This document shows positions 29,315-41,251 of a DNA stretch of 64,000 nucleotides, piece by piece. Numbering within the stretch: the first letter of the stretch is position 1; every line of letters begins with the position of its first letter. The stretch is taken from the NCBI RefSeq assembly GCF_000820185.1, contig NZ_CDCA01000008.1:48047-112046 (forward strand), read 5' to 3'. The notes below the pieces were generated by a model that saw only the letters and a program-made list of their open reading frames with translations, ran no database searches and had not been told where the DNA came from. Source of the stretch: Aeromonas tecta. GTDB taxonomy: Bacteria; Pseudomonadota; Gammaproteobacteria; Enterobacterales; Aeromonadaceae. The position numbers were made by a program, and so were the translations under genes.

Positions 29315-30709
29315 ATGAAAGGAAACCTGATTGCTCTGAGCCTGATGCTCGCCACCCCCGCCGCGATGGCAACCACCATCATAGACGTGAACTTCATGGT
29401 GCCGCAGGCCATGGCCGACAGCCAGGGCCGCGAGGCGTTGTTTGCCGGCCTGCGTGCCAATCTCGGCAAGGTGGACGAATTTTATCTGTCGAAGTACACG
29501 GGGATCACCAAGAATGGCAAGCCGGAGGATATCCACTTCAACCTGCGCCAGATCCTCGTGCTCAGTGACAAAACCTCGGATACAGAGTGCCAGGACGGCT
29601 TGGCCCATACAGCGATGGTCCTGTATCAGGACGGCCAGATTGCCGCCAGGGATCATGATGTCCCTGCCGAGCAGGGGTACAACAGCGACTGTATCTCCCC
29701 CGAGGATGCCGAGCTCATTCGGCTTGCCGGACGCAGCTCTGGCGCGGATTTCTGGGTCACCCTGCACGATGGTTTTCTGCGCGGCTATGCCATTGGCCTC
29801 GCGAGAGGCCAGATGGATGCCGAGGTCAAGCTCACCAATGCTGCAACCACCGGCGGCTACTACGCCCCCAGCAGCCTGGCGCACGAGTTCTTTCATTTCT
29901 TCGGTGGCGTCGATCTGTACAACAAAACGGAAAATGCCCTCTGCCATGCTGGCGGCGACTGGTCAGGGCGTTTGATGTGTACCAGTCCACAAGTCCCGAA
30001 CGAAAACCTGTTCGGCAGCACTCAATACCTGGATGAGAAGTTGTTCCTGCAACGCTTCTACAATAACGCGGACTCCACCCTGGGTAACTGGGTCTATCGT
30101 GGCATCAACCGTAGTCGCTCCGCATTCAAGGCGTCGGGAGCGGCGGTGATGACGGCGCCGGCCAATGGCAGCCGTGTTGCCAGCCTGCAGGTCAGTGGCG
30201 GCACTCTCTCTCGGGAGGCGCCCTTCCTCACGCTCAGCGTCACGGTGAAAGGGGCAGGCCAGTATGCGCAACCCGTCGCGGTGGAGCTCTACACCCAGGG
30301 GGTCACCGCCAAGGCCAGCGATAATTACTTCGATGATGTTACCCAGACCCTGATCTTTGACCCGAGCAACCCCGACTACGAGGTCACGGCCGACGGCCGC
30401 TGGGTCAAGACCTTGAGGCTCACCAGCAAAAACCTGGACTTCAGTGGAAACAAGACGCTGCTCCTGGGCCTGCGTGGTGGCAACGCCACCGCGGTCAACG
30501 CCGCTCAAACCACTATCACTGTCGCACGAACCGGTCCTGCACCCGCCCAGACTGAGCCTGCCCAAAACGCCCCTGTCCAGAGCAGTGACCATGGCACGAG
30601 TGAGCCAGTGGTCAAGAGCAAGGACGAGGGCTTCGGTGCGGGCTCCGGCTCCCCGCTGGTGCTGCTGGGGCTGGCTTGTCTCGCCTGGTGGCGCAGACAG
30701 TATCGCTAA
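29315..30709 (+). CDS. Putative secreted metzincin-type metalloprotease with GlyGly-CTERM tail
   Basis: The 464-aa protein has a signal peptide (MKGNLIALSLMLATPAAMA). Residues 190-200 read HEFFHFFGGVD, which fits the HExxHxxGxxD form of the metzincin zinc site; several Cys (92, 126, 215 region) could form disulfides. A beta-rich domain (about 270-405) and a Pro/Ala/Ser/Lys linker follow. The C-terminus has Gly-Ser residues, a hydrophobic helix (PLVLLGLACLAWW) and an Arg-rich end, matching the GlyGly-CTERM sorting signal processed by rhombosortase after type II secretion. I do not recognise a named family. No rhombosortase is in this window. Protease activity is predicted, not shown. Confidence 0.78.
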   Translation: MKGNLIALSLMLATPAAMATTIIDVNFMVPQAMADSQGREALFAGLRANLGKVDEFYLSKYTGITKNGKPEDIHFNLRQILVLSDKTSDTECQDGLAHTAMVLYQDGQIAARDHDVPAEQGYNSDCISPEDAELIRLAGRSSGADFWVTLHDGFLRGYAIGLARGQMDAEVKLTNAATTGGYYAPSSLAHEFFHFFGGVDLYNKTENALCHAGGDWSGRLMCTSPQVPNENLFGSTQYLDEKLFLQRFYNNADSTLGNWVYRGINRSRSAFKASGAAVMTAPANGSRVASLQVSGGTLSREAPFLTLSVTVKGAGQYAQPVAVELYTQGVTAKASDNYFDDVTQTLIFDPSNPDYEVTADGRWVKTLRLTSKNLDFSGNKTLLLGLRGGNATAVNAAQTTITVARTGPAPAQTEPAQNAPVQSSDHGTSEPVVKSKDEGFGAGSGSPLVLLGLACLAWWRRQYR

Positions 30710-30802
30710 TGAATGCGAACGGGTTGGCACCCTAGTCGAGCAAGGGGAAGGGGATACAAACGATGAGCATAACCGTCCGAATCAACGGTGTGTCCATATA
30801 AA

Positions 30803-30827
30803 AAATGCCGGTCAGTGACCGGCATTT
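30803..30827. terminator. Bidirectional terminator between metalloprotease and aroP
   Basis: AAATGCCGGTCA and TGACCGGCATTT form an almost perfect palindrome between two convergent genes, with A- and T-rich ends on both strands. Confidence 0.8.
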
Positions 30828-30848
30828 GCGTAACAAGAGCGGGGAGGC

Positions 30849-32225
30849 TTAGCCGAGGTTGGTCGCGACAGGGCTCCGACGCTTGAGCTTGAACTGATAG
30901 CCGATGGCCAGAACAATCAGCCAGACCGGGATCAGCATCACCGAGATCGCCATGCCCGGGGTCAGGTACATGATGACCAGGATGGCGGCCATGAAAGCGA
31001 GGCAGAGGTAGTTACCGAACGGGTACCAGAACGCCTTGAACTTGGGCTCCACCCCTTCGACCTGCTTGGCCTTGCGGAATTTGAGGTGGGCGAGGCTGAT
31101 CATGGCCCAGTTGATGACCAGAGCGGAGACCACCAGCGCCATCAGCAGACCAAAGGCCTTGCCTGGCATCAGGTAGTTGATCAGCACGCACAACAGGGTC
31201 GCGGCGGCGGAGACCGAGAGGGCGACCAGTGGCACCCCGCTCTTGTTGGTCTTGAGCAGGCTGCGCGGGCCGTTACCCTGTTTGGCCAGACCAAACAGCA
31301 TGCGGCTGTTGCAGTAGACACAGCTGTTGTAGACCGACAGCGCGGCGGTCAGCACGACGATGTTGAGCACGGTGGCCACCAGGTTGCTGTCCAGCGCGTG
31401 GAAGATCATCACGAAGGGGCTGCCGCCTTCCACCACCTTACCCCAGGGGTAGAGGGACATCAGCACGGCCAGGGCGCCGATATAGAAGATGAGGATGCGG
31501 TAGATCACCTGGTTGGTGGCCTTGGGAATGCTCTTCTCGGGATCGTCGGCTTCCGCCGCCGTGATACCGACCAGCTCCAGCCCGCCGAAGGAGAACATGA
31601 TCACCGCCATGGCCATCACCAGTCCGTTGATGCCGTTGGGGAAGAAGCCGCCCTGATCCCACAGGTTGGTCACGCTCGCCTCGGGGCCAGCGCCGCCAGA
31701 GAACAGCAGGTAGCCGCCAAAGCCAATCATGCCGACGATGGCCACCACCTTGATGATGGCAAACCAGAACTCCATCTCGCCGAACGCCTTGACGTTGCTG
31801 AGGTTGATGGCGTTGATCAGCACGAAGAAGAAGGCCGCCGACATCCAGGTCGGGATCTCGGGCCACCAGTACTGCACATAGATGCCGACCGCGGTCAGCT
31901 CGGCCATGCTCACCAGCACGTAGAGTACCCAGTAGTTCCAGCCGGAGGCGAAACCGGCGAAGTCACCCCAGTACTTGTAGGCAAAGTGACTGAAAGAGCC
32001 GGCTACCGGCTCTTCCACCACCATCTCGCCGAGCTGGCGCATGATGAGGAAGGCGATGAAGCCGCCGATGGCATAGCCGAGCAGCACCGAGGGACCTGCC
32101 ATCTTGATGGTTTGGGCAATGCCGAGGAACAGGCCGGTACCGATGGCACCGCCCAATGCGATAAGCTGAATGTGGCGGTTTTTAAGGCCGCGTTTCAGCT
32201 CACCGCCGTTTTGTTGAAGATCCAT
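30849..32225 (-). CDS. aroP: Aromatic amino acid permease AroP
   Basis: This 458-aa APC-superfamily transporter begins GELKRGLKNRHIQLIALGGA, the amino-acid/proton symporter signature, and has about 12 hydrophobic helices. Long blocks coincide with E. coli AroP as I remember it, e.g. EEPVAGSFSHFAYKYWG, NVKAFGEMEFWFAIIKV, SFGGLELVGITAAEADDPE and YNSCVYCNSRMLFGLA. It should import Phe, Tyr and Trp with protons at the inner membrane. PheP and related carriers are close relatives, so substrate range is slightly uncertain. No clear TyrR box was found upstream. Confidence 0.9.
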   Translation of the reverse strand: MDLQQNGGELKRGLKNRHIQLIALGGAIGTGLFLGIAQTIKMAGPSVLLGYAIGGFIAFLIMRQLGEMVVEEPVAGSFSHFAYKYWGDFAGFASGWNYWVLYVLVSMAELTAVGIYVQYWWPEIPTWMSAAFFFVLINAINLSNVKAFGEMEFWFAIIKVVAIVGMIGFGGYLLFSGGAGPEASVTNLWDQGGFFPNGINGLVMAMAVIMFSFGGLELVGITAAEADDPEKSIPKATNQVIYRILIFYIGALAVLMSLYPWGKVVEGGSPFVMIFHALDSNLVATVLNIVVLTAALSVYNSCVYCNSRMLFGLAKQGNGPRSLLKTNKSGVPLVALSVSAAATLLCVLINYLMPGKAFGLLMALVVSALVINWAMISLAHLKFRKAKQVEGVEPKFKAFWYPFGNYLCLAFMAAILVIMYLTPGMAISVMLIPVWLIVLAIGYQFKLKRRSPVATNLG

Positions 32226-32585
32226 TCTTCCGTCCTTACGTCGCTGAAGTCACTGGTCTGTCGCCCCGTCCACCCTTGCACGTCCTGTGCCCCGGCGCGG
32301 CACGCTGTGCCGAAAACGTGACGAAATCCGTATTAATTTCGTTACGGTGTGCCGCATATCGTTTTTTATAGCGGCTACCAACCCGAGCAGAATAGTGATA
32401 ATCAGCCGTTGACGCACCTGTTTTCCTCATCATTGGTTGGTTTTTTGCGGTCGAAGCAGGTTTTTTATGATCTTGGAAGGGGTTTTGGAAGTGATTGCTG
32501 GTTTTATAGGCTGTTGGTTTTTTGGTGATTGACCTTGCTTTACACTTGTGTCCTATTGTCGTTCTTTTTCATGAAAGGACTCATT
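32226..32585. other. Divergent intergenic region aroP / small membrane protein
   Basis: About 360 bases without a gene. The right half is T- and G-rich. TTGACC (32529-32534) followed by TATTGT (32554-32559) is a possible weak promoter for the rightward gene; nothing convincing is seen for aroP. Confidence 0.4.
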
Positions 32586-32879
32586 ATGGTCGAACGTATT
32601 ACCGCTGGCCTGTTGCTTGCCGCGCTCTGGCTCGGGATCTGGCTCTCCCCCATGTTGCTGACCATGGCGGCGGCCTGCCTCATCGTCTGGGGCTGGCAGG
32701 GGGCGGATTATCTGGTGGCTAACATCAGCATGGTACTGATGCTGGCCGCCGGCATTGGCCTGCTGCCCGCCTGCTGGCTGAGTGAGCGGGTACGCAAGGG
32801 GCCCGGTCTGCTGACCCTGCATGGCTGGCTGATGAACAATAGAGAGCTCAACAAGCCGGATTCTCGCCCCCTGCCATAA
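32586..32879 (+). CDS. Small inner-membrane protein, unknown function
   Basis: ATG 32586 has AAAGGA 7 bases upstream and gives 97 aa. Two or three hydrophobic segments (ITAGLLLAALWLGIWLSPML, MAAACLIVWGWQG, SMVLMLAAGIGLLPACWL) are followed by a basic, hydrophilic tail. I do not recognise a family. A strong terminator follows, so it is a single-gene transcript. Confidence 0.65.
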   Translation: MVERITAGLLLAALWLGIWLSPMLLTMAAACLIVWGWQGADYLVANISMVLMLAAGIGLLPACWLSERVRKGPGLLTLHGWLMNNRELNKPDSRPLP

Positions 32880-32883
32880 ACGA

Positions 32884-32915
32884 CATGACGCCGACGAGCC
32901 CCGTCGGCGTCATTG
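32884..32915 (+). terminator. Terminator after the small membrane protein
   Basis: A 12-bp stem ATGACGCCGACG / CGTCGGCGTCAT with a short loop and a TTGTTG tail directly follows the stop codon. Confidence 0.8.
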
Positions 32916-32990
32916 TTGCCCCATTTTGATGTTCATTTATATTGCCACGACCCATTTTGGTGGCACTTCATACTGATAATCGTGTTGCTA

Positions 32991-33803
32991 TCAGCACAGC
33001 TGGCGGCGCAATCCGGTTGCCTCAAGGATCTTGGCGCTGATCTCCTCCACCGAGTGGGAGCTGGTATCGAGGAAGCGGATCGCCTCCTGACGAAACAGCC
33101 GCTCCACGCTCATCAACTCCTGCTCACACTGCTCAAGGGACGAATAACGGCTGTTGGCGCGGCGCTGGTTGCGGATCTCGTGCAGTCGCTGGGGCGCTAT
33201 GGTGAGGCCGAACAGCTTGTGGCGATTGGCCTTGAGGGCCGCAGGCAGCTCGAGCGAGCCCATGTCCTGCTCGATAAAGGGATAGTTGGCGGCGCGAATG
33301 CCAAATTGCAGCGCCAGATAGAGGCTGGTCGGCGTCTTGCCACAGCGCGACACCCCGATGAGGATGATGTCCGCCTCGTCATACTCCTTGGTGGTGATGC
33401 CGTCGTCGTTGCTCAAGGCGAAGTTCACCGCCTCGATGCGATCGTCATAGAGCTTGCGGTTCTCCATGCCGTGGGTGCGATGCAGTCTGGGCTCGGCCTT
33501 GATACCGAGCTCCTGCTCCAGCGGGCTCACGAAGGTGTTGAGAAAGTCGTGGCTGCTGGCCTGGGCCTTGAGCACCTCTTCGCGCACCTGGGGATCGACG
33601 ATGGTGTGAAACAGGATGGGACGCACCCCGGTCTGGCGAAATTGTTCGTCGATGCGCATCCGCACCTGACGGGCCTTCTCCTGGGTCTCCACGAAGGGGA
33701 TGGTGACCTGTTCAAACACCAGGGGGAACTGGCTCAAGACGGCGTGACCGAATACCTCGGCGGTGATGGCGGTGCCATCGGATACATAAAATACGGTGTG
33801 CAC
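32991..33803 (-). CDS. ppsR: PEP synthase regulatory protein (kinase/pyrophosphorylase, DUF299)
   Basis: The 270-aa protein starts [20 protein letters not shown] and carries a P-loop GVSRCGKT (150-157), both diagnostic of the PSRP family. PpsR inactivates PEP synthase by ADP-dependent phosphorylation of a threonine and reactivates it by phosphate-dependent pyrophosphorolysis. Its target gene ppsA is divergently transcribed next door, the conserved arrangement in gammaproteobacteria. Length is normal. Confidence 0.95.
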   Translation of the reverse strand: MHTVFYVSDGTAITAEVFGHAVLSQFPLVFEQVTIPFVETQEKARQVRMRIDEQFRQTGVRPILFHTIVDPQVREEVLKAQASSHDFLNTFVSPLEQELGIKAEPRLHRTHGMENRKLYDDRIEAVNFALSNDDGITTKEYDEADIILIGVSRCGKTPTSLYLALQFGIRAANYPFIEQDMGSLELPAALKANRHKLFGLTIAPQRLHEIRNQRRANSRYSSLEQCEQELMSVERLFRQEAIRFLDTSSHSVEEISAKILEATGLRRQLC

Positions 33804-34110
33804 AGCGGACTCCTGTGGTGGGCGAGGGTAGGGGAGGAATATTCAGTATCTCTCGAAACCATACCCGTTTTGTCAACCGGTCTGCCATGCCCAAGTTGTG
33901 AACTTGCTTGCAAACCTGAGTCGTTACCTTTTTGTGTCGGTATTGTAGAATGCCTGTGTCAAACGGCCATCCCCAAATCTTGCAGGGGATTTTTTTGACA
34001 ATAAGTAGAAAACGTTTTCATGGTCGTTGGCAAGCACACACCAACAAAAACACATGATTTGGCACAGCAGGTGCGTTGACACCCTGGCCCACCAACCTGG
34101 AGACATGCAA
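33804..34110. promoter_or_regulatory. Divergent ppsR/ppsA control region
   Basis: About 307 bases without a gene. It holds a terminator-like hairpin (arms ATCCCC 33969-33974 and GGGGAT 33985-33990 followed by TTTTTT) and then a TTGACA box and the palindrome GAAAACGTTTTC. The order suggests either promoter elements just after an upstream hairpin, or an attenuator if transcription starts further left. Confidence 0.5.
34008..34019. promoter_or_regulatory. Candidate Cra (FruR) operator upstream of ppsA
   Basis: The palindrome GAAAACGTTTTC resembles the Cra consensus TGAAACGTTTCA. In E. coli Cra activates ppsA. Here it lies 92 bases before the start codon and close to a TTGACA hexamer at 33995-34000. 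Confidence 0.5.
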
Positions 34111-36483
<2,373 letters not shown>

Positions 36484-36507
36484 ACCCGTCTCGATACGAA
36501 TTGACAT

Positions 36508-36535
36508 AAAAAGGCGCCCAATCGGGCGCCTTTTT
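36508..36535 (+). terminator. Strong terminator after ppsA
   Basis: AAAAAGGCGCCC and GGGCGCCTTTTT form a perfect 12-bp stem with a 4-base loop, 24 bases after the stop codon. Confidence 0.93.
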
Positions 36536-36539
36536 CATG

Positions 36540-37012
36540 CTTGCCATATGCTCAGAGTGTTTATCGAACCACAGTAACATGTGACTCCCAATAACCGATT
36601 CGAGAGTGGATACGACATCGGTAGGCTCATGTTTCTTAACCGATAACGAGTCTTTTATTTATATCTATGGGGCTATGTCAAGAATATATTAATAGTAAAA
36701 TTAAGCTTTAACTCTAAACAGCCGACCTATTTAACAAACATAAAATTATCAGCATTTAGTGCTGGTATTGTGGTGTTATTTTAGATTATTTATCTGATTC
36801 GTTAGGATCTTTATTGGCGTACATCGACGCTATCTTATTGTTTAATGGTTTGTTTTAAAAAAATCATAAAAATTATTTTATTATCAGTAATTGGTGCGGT
36901 CATTCTGTGAGAATAACCACATTCAGTTTACATACAGCATTCCAAACATCGATTTTGTTAATATATTAATCACCATAAAGGAGATCTCACACAAACAAAT
37001 GGGGGACAGGAC
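36540..37012. other. AT-rich intergenic region, no gene seen
   Basis: About 470 bases, much richer in A+T than the flanks. No open frame with a credible product was found. It must hold the promoter of the winged-helix/EAL pair. The A+T richness continues into those two genes and hints at a horizontally acquired or H-NS-silenced segment. Confidence 0.5.
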
Positions 37013-37453
37013 ATGCCTGAATCTGATGATGCGATAAGAGCAGAGTCGCATCTGGTGAATAATAAGAAAAATGGGGCGGCATTGTTTTTGGTGAGTAAAG
37101 ACAACAATGTCATTATTGATCTGATAAACGGCACCTTTACCGTTTGCTATTTTGCCGGAACACGACAGCCTCAAGTGATAAAAATGGGTTCAAGAGAGGC
37201 CGGGGTACTGCGTTACTTGGTGAATAACAGTGGTTATCTCGTTTCCAAGGATGAGATGCTCAACAGTGTTTGGCACGGCAGGATCGTCTGTGAAAACACG
37301 GTGTCAGTTGCATTATCAAACATCAGGAAACTATTGCGGCGGTTTGATCAGGATTGCCGTTGCTTGGTGACAGTAGCCAGAAATGGTTACATATTCTATC
37401 CCTATCGTTCTGGATTGACGATTGAGTATGAAAATAATGGTGAGAGCAGATGA
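37013..37453 (+). CDS. Winged-helix (OmpR/ToxR-type) DNA-binding protein
   Basis: The 146-aa protein is nearly all a Trans_reg_C-type winged helix: KMGSREAGVLRYLVNNSGYL, VSKDEMLNSVWHGRIVCENT and VSVALSNIRKLLRRF, ending in a wing VTVARNGYIFYP. There is no receiver domain and no membrane segment, unlike response regulators or CadC/ToxR. Start ATG 37013 has GGGGGA upstream. It overlaps the next gene by up to 32 bases, so the two are probably co-translated. It is likely a transcription factor linked to c-di-GMP-type signalling through its partner; its targets are unknown. Codon use is A+T-rich. Confidence 0.8.
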   Translation: MPESDDAIRAESHLVNNKKNGAALFLVSKDNNVIIDLINGTFTVCYFAGTRQPQVIKMGSREAGVLRYLVNNSGYLVSKDEMLNSVWHGRIVCENTVSVALSNIRKLLRRFDQDCRCLVTVARNGYIFYPYRSGLTIEYENNGESR

Positions 37454-38129
37454 CTCATGTTTTGAGTATATAAAACATACGCTGGAGCCTATTGTGAATG
37501 TGGCCGATGGCGATATTCATTCATTTGAGATTATTTCATTATCTTCAGAGAGAACCTTGCTGAACAGGATCTGCGTCAATGACGCAGATCTTGCGGCCAT
37601 GGCGAATCTATTGATGCGGCAATTGGAGTTCTTTCAGAAGCTGAATGGTTATGACGCTGAGCTATATAATACCATATTCATCAATATAGACCCTCAATTG
37701 CTCTTTAAAAGCATCTCATGGAAGAATATTGTTCCATTTATTTTCCAGTTCAAGATACATGTCGGATTCGATATGGCTCTGGTGGTTGATGAACTCCCGA
37801 TACAGACGCTGTATGCCATATCTCGGCTGAGAGCGCTGGGAGTCATGTTCTGGATAAACAATGCTGATGAAGGCATTTATAAGATCCCGACCGAGCGACT
37901 GGCCTATTTTGATGGGGTGAAGATAAGCAAGCACTGTTTTTGGCAGTTTTTTAGTCGAAAAGAGATCAGCCTGCTTACCTTCTCGCGGGTCGCATGGGGA
38001 GAGCGAGGGGTCATTGTCGAGGGGGTCGAGAATAAACACCATCAAACTTTCCTGAAAAGCCAGGGATTAATACAGAGTCAGGGTTTTCATTGGCGAGCCA
38101 AGCTGGCCAGACACCTTCATTGGCATTGA
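37422..38129 (+). CDS. Degenerate EAL-domain protein
   Basis: The protein is up to 235 aa; starts at 37422, 37428 and 37437 are all possible within the overlap with the upstream gene. An EAL fold is suggested by IHSFEIISL (position of the EAL motif), FINIDPQLLF (NxxL-type strand), FDGVKISKHCFW, VIVEGVENKHHQTFL and GFHW near the end. The EAL and DDFGTG-type catalytic motifs are lost (FWINNADEG), so phosphodiesterase activity is unlikely; it may bind c-di-GMP or act by protein contact, like YdiV-type proteins. No membrane segment is seen. Confidence 0.75.
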   Translation: MSMKIMVRADDSCFEYIKHTLEPIVNVADGDIHSFEIISLSSERTLLNRICVNDADLAAMANLLMRQLEFFQKLNGYDAELYNTIFINIDPQLLFKSISWKNIVPFIFQFKIHVGFDMALVVDELPIQTLYAISRLRALGVMFWINNADEGIYKIPTERLAYFDGVKISKHCFWQFFSRKEISLLTFSRVAWGERGVIVEGVENKHHQTFLKSQGLIQSQGFHWRAKLARHLHWH

Positions 38130-38379
38130 TGCTGTAGATAAACAAAACCTCACGTGCAATGCGTGGGCTTGGTAACCCGTGCTTGGTAACCAGGGATTGC
38201 GGCAATCATATATAAGCATTGCCGATGACACACAGAATATCACCGTCATTGACTGAGGATGTAATAACCATGTCCATGGACCTTGGTTATCTCTCCTTAT
38301 GACGACGGTCGGCTCCCTGTATCAGATTCATTGATGGCAGCGAGAGCGTGTATATACGATTTATTAAAGGAATAACCCT
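38130..38379. other. Intergenic region, nothing specific seen
   Basis: About 250 bases between the EAL gene and the broken lipoprotein gene. It includes a short direct repeat (GCTTGGTAACC at about 38168 and 38182) but no gene or clear terminator. Confidence 0.35.
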
Positions 38380-41061
38380 ATGTCTTCTTGTCATATTTAT
38401 AAGAACATCAAAAATATAATAATCAGGGGCGGTTTATTATTGGTGGCGTTAATCATGACGGCCTGTAATAGCGATAATGCCTCATCACCCACTTCGCCCT
38501 CGGCCAAACAAGTCGTCTCCATTCAGGTTGCCCCCACGACAGCCTTGTCCAAAGGCGTCACTCAGGATCAGCTGCCCCTTGGCCTCAAGGTGCAATACGA
38601 GGCCACCTTGTCCTATAGCGATGGCTCGTCTGAGGTGACGAGCAAGGGAGTGCAATGGCGTCTGTCCAATGACTTCGCCACCATCTCCCCATCGGGCCTG
38701 CTGACGGCTCAGCATCCTGGTTAGCTGGTGATCGAGGCGAGTCTGGATGGGATCAAGGGGGAGCGGGCGCTGACTATCTCGGATGCCATGCTGACCGATC
38801 TCTCCTTGACCCCGGCGGCCATCAGCTTGCCCAAGGGGCTGAGCCAGCCGTTCCAGTTGCAAGGGTTCTACAGCGATGGGACCAGCCTGGATGTCACCCG
38901 CAATGGCACCTGGCTGAGCAGCAATCCGGCTGTGGCGAGCATTGATAATGCAGGTTTGGCTCAGACTCTGGGGGTCGGGAGCGCCCATATCACGGCCAGT
39001 TTCGGCGGTCGCAGTGTCAGCGTGACGCTGGCGGTAACAGATGCCGTGCTGACCGGCATGACGGTGGCTCCTGCCACTGTCCAGCTGGCCAAGGGGCTGA
39101 CGCAGGCGATGACGGTCGAGGGGCGTTTCAGTGATGGCAGTGTGGCCGATATCACCGCCAGCGTGAGCTGGCAGAGCCGGGATCCCGCCATTGCGAGCAT
39201 CGACGCTGCCGGGCTGGCCAAGGCCCTGACCTTGGGCACGACCGAGATCGGCGCCACCTTCGACAAACACACGGCCAGTGCCACCCTGGAAGTCACCAAT
39301 GCCACTTTGACCGCCATCGAGCTGACCCCGGCCAGTGCGACTGTGATGCGACTAGGTACTCAGAGATATAAAGCCAGGGGGCTCTTTACCGATGGCAGCA
39401 ACCAAGACATTACGGCTCAGGTCCTCTGGAGCAGTAGCGACGGCGCCGTGGCCAGCATCGATCAGAAAGGGGTTGTAAAAACACCCACGGTGGGATTTGC
39501 CACCATCATGGCGGCTCTAGGCTCATATAGTACCAATGTCCCGCTGGAAGTTACCGTAAGAGCGCCATTGACGTCTGTTTCTGTCATGTCTTCTCGTACA
39601 AGATCACCCATAGGTGATACTCAGCCGTTTACGGTTCAAGGCTTCTTTGGCGATGGCAGCAATGCGGATATCACCGACTATGTGGCCTGGCGAACGAGTG
39701 ATCCCACCGTCGCCAGTATCGATGGTGCAGGGGCTGCTACCGCCCTGGTTGCCGGTAAGGTCGATATCATTGCAGACTTGGATGGCAAAAGTGGCGTTTT
39801 CGCATTGGAAGTAACCCCCCTCATCAAGCAGGTGGTGACTTGGGGGAGCGTGGATCACGGAGGAAACAGCAGTGCGGTGCAGCCGCTAGGCGATGTCAAA
39901 CTCATTACCAACAATAGATTCGCTTTTGCGGCCCTCAAAGCTGATGGCAGCGCAGTGGCCTGGGGAGATCCGGACAGAGCAGGTGACAGCAGTGCGGCGC
40001 AGGCGCAGCTCACCAATATCGTGCAAATAAGCAATGCATATTACGGTGGTTTTGCGGCGTTAAGAGCAGATAAGACTGTAGTGACCTGGGGAAACCCAAG
40101 CTATGGGGGGGATAGCAGCTCGGTACAGCCGCTGACCAACGTAAAGCAACTTTTTAGCAATGGCTCTTCCTTTGCAGCATTGAAATCTGATGGTTCAGTG
40201 GTGACCTGGGGCGGTGCAACTACGGGGGGAGATAGCAGCGCCGTACAAGCCGAGCTTGTGGACATACAGACGATTTTCAGCGCCCCTGATGGTGCAGCGT
40301 TTGCTGCCCTGAAATCAGATGGTTCAGTGGTGACCTGGGGTACAGCATTCGCAGGTGGGGACAGCAGTGCCGTACAAGCTCAGCTGACCAATGTTACCCG
40401 GATATTCTCCAGCTACAGCACCTTCGCGGCACTAAAGGGGGATGGCACTGTGGTGACCTGGGGATATGCCTCTTCCGGTGGCGATAGTAGCGCTGTGCAG
40501 GCCCAGCTTACCGGCGTAAAGCAGGTCTTTAGTAATTACTATTCATTCGCGGCACTGAAGCTGGACGGCAGTGTAGTGACCTGGGGTGACCCATCCTATG
40601 GTGGCGACAGTGGCGCAGTGCAAGCTCAACTTACCGGTGTAAAAGCGATACTCGGCAATAGTTATGCCTTCATTGCGCTAAAGGCCGATGGCACTGTTGT
40701 TACCTGGGGAGATAACTTTTACGGTGGGGATAGCAGTGCAGTACAAGTCAAGTTGACCAATGTGAAGAAGATATTCCGTACTGCATGGGCCTTTGCCGCG
40801 CTGAAGTCTGACGGCACTGTGGTGACTTGGGGAGAGGCTGGTTCAGGAGGCAACAGCACGGCGGTACAGCCACAGCTCACCAATGTGGTTGATATAGTCT
40901 CAACCGATTTTGCCTTTGCCGCGACCAAGGCAGATGGCCACGTAGTCACTTGGGGCAGCGTGTCCTCTGGTAGCAATAGCAGTGCTGTGCAATCTCAGCT
41001 CATCGGTGTGAAATGGATTGTGCCCTCATCCAATGCCTTTGCTGCAGTGACGACACAATAA
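38380..41061 (+). pseudogene. BIG2/RCC1-like repeat lipoprotein gene interrupted by an amber codon
   Basis: One frame runs from ATG 38380 to the stop at 41061 except for a single TAG at 38722-38724. The N-terminus is a lipoprotein signal (lipobox MTAC). About five bacterial Ig-like (BIG2) domains follow, with recurring SDGS, SSDGAVASID and GLAKAL blocks. The C-terminal third has ten repeats of roughly 40 residues, each with VVTWG, GGDSSAVQAQL and FAALKSDGS, resembling RCC1/BNR propeller blades. The stop falls inside the first BIG2 domain between HPG and LVIEA, where a sense codon such as CAG would restore the pattern. Full length would be 893 residues. It is either a recent pseudogene, an amber readthrough case or a sequencing error; the rest of the frame is intact. 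Confidence 0.82.
39830..41030 (+). repeat. Ten RCC1-like coding repeats
   Basis: VVTWG-type motifs recur ten times at intervals of about 40 codons, each followed by GGDSSAVQ and FAALK blocks. They are diverged enough at DNA level to be old, unlike the adhesin repeats. Confidence 0.8.
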
Positions 41062-41074
41062 AGTTCTGACTGTA

Positions 41075-41095
41075 AGGCCATCCACTGGATGGCCT
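41075..41095 (+). terminator. Terminator after the broken lipoprotein gene
   Basis: AGGCCATCC and GGATGGCCT form a 9-bp stem with a 3-base loop followed by GTTTG, 14 bases past the stop. Confidence 0.65.
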
Positions 41096-41195
41096 GTTTG
41101 ATTGATGATGGAGATTGCCAAGAGGTTCTCTAAGAAACACGGAGTCGCTTGCTGCGCCCTCTGGAAGACAGGGCGTTTATACATTTGATTGAACA

Positions 41196-41221
41196 ACAAG
41201 GGGGCCATCGGCCCCCTTGAT
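41196..41221. terminator. Terminator 3' of the aspA-chaperone unit
   Basis: AACAAGGGGGCC and GGCCCCCTTGA form a strong stem with a 3-base loop between convergent genes; it can serve the leftward aspA-chaperone transcript. Confidence 0.7.
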
Positions 41222-41251
41222 CATTTCGCATGTCCCTATTCAGGGAGCCGC

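Noticed and set aside
32226..32585. TyrR box upstream of aroP
   Set aside because: No TGTAAA-N6-TTTACA-like sequence was found in either orientation.
36999..37037. A 12-codon leader peptide before the winged-helix gene
   Set aside because: Start is 15 bases from AAGGAG and the peptide has no regulatory codon pattern; too weak to list.
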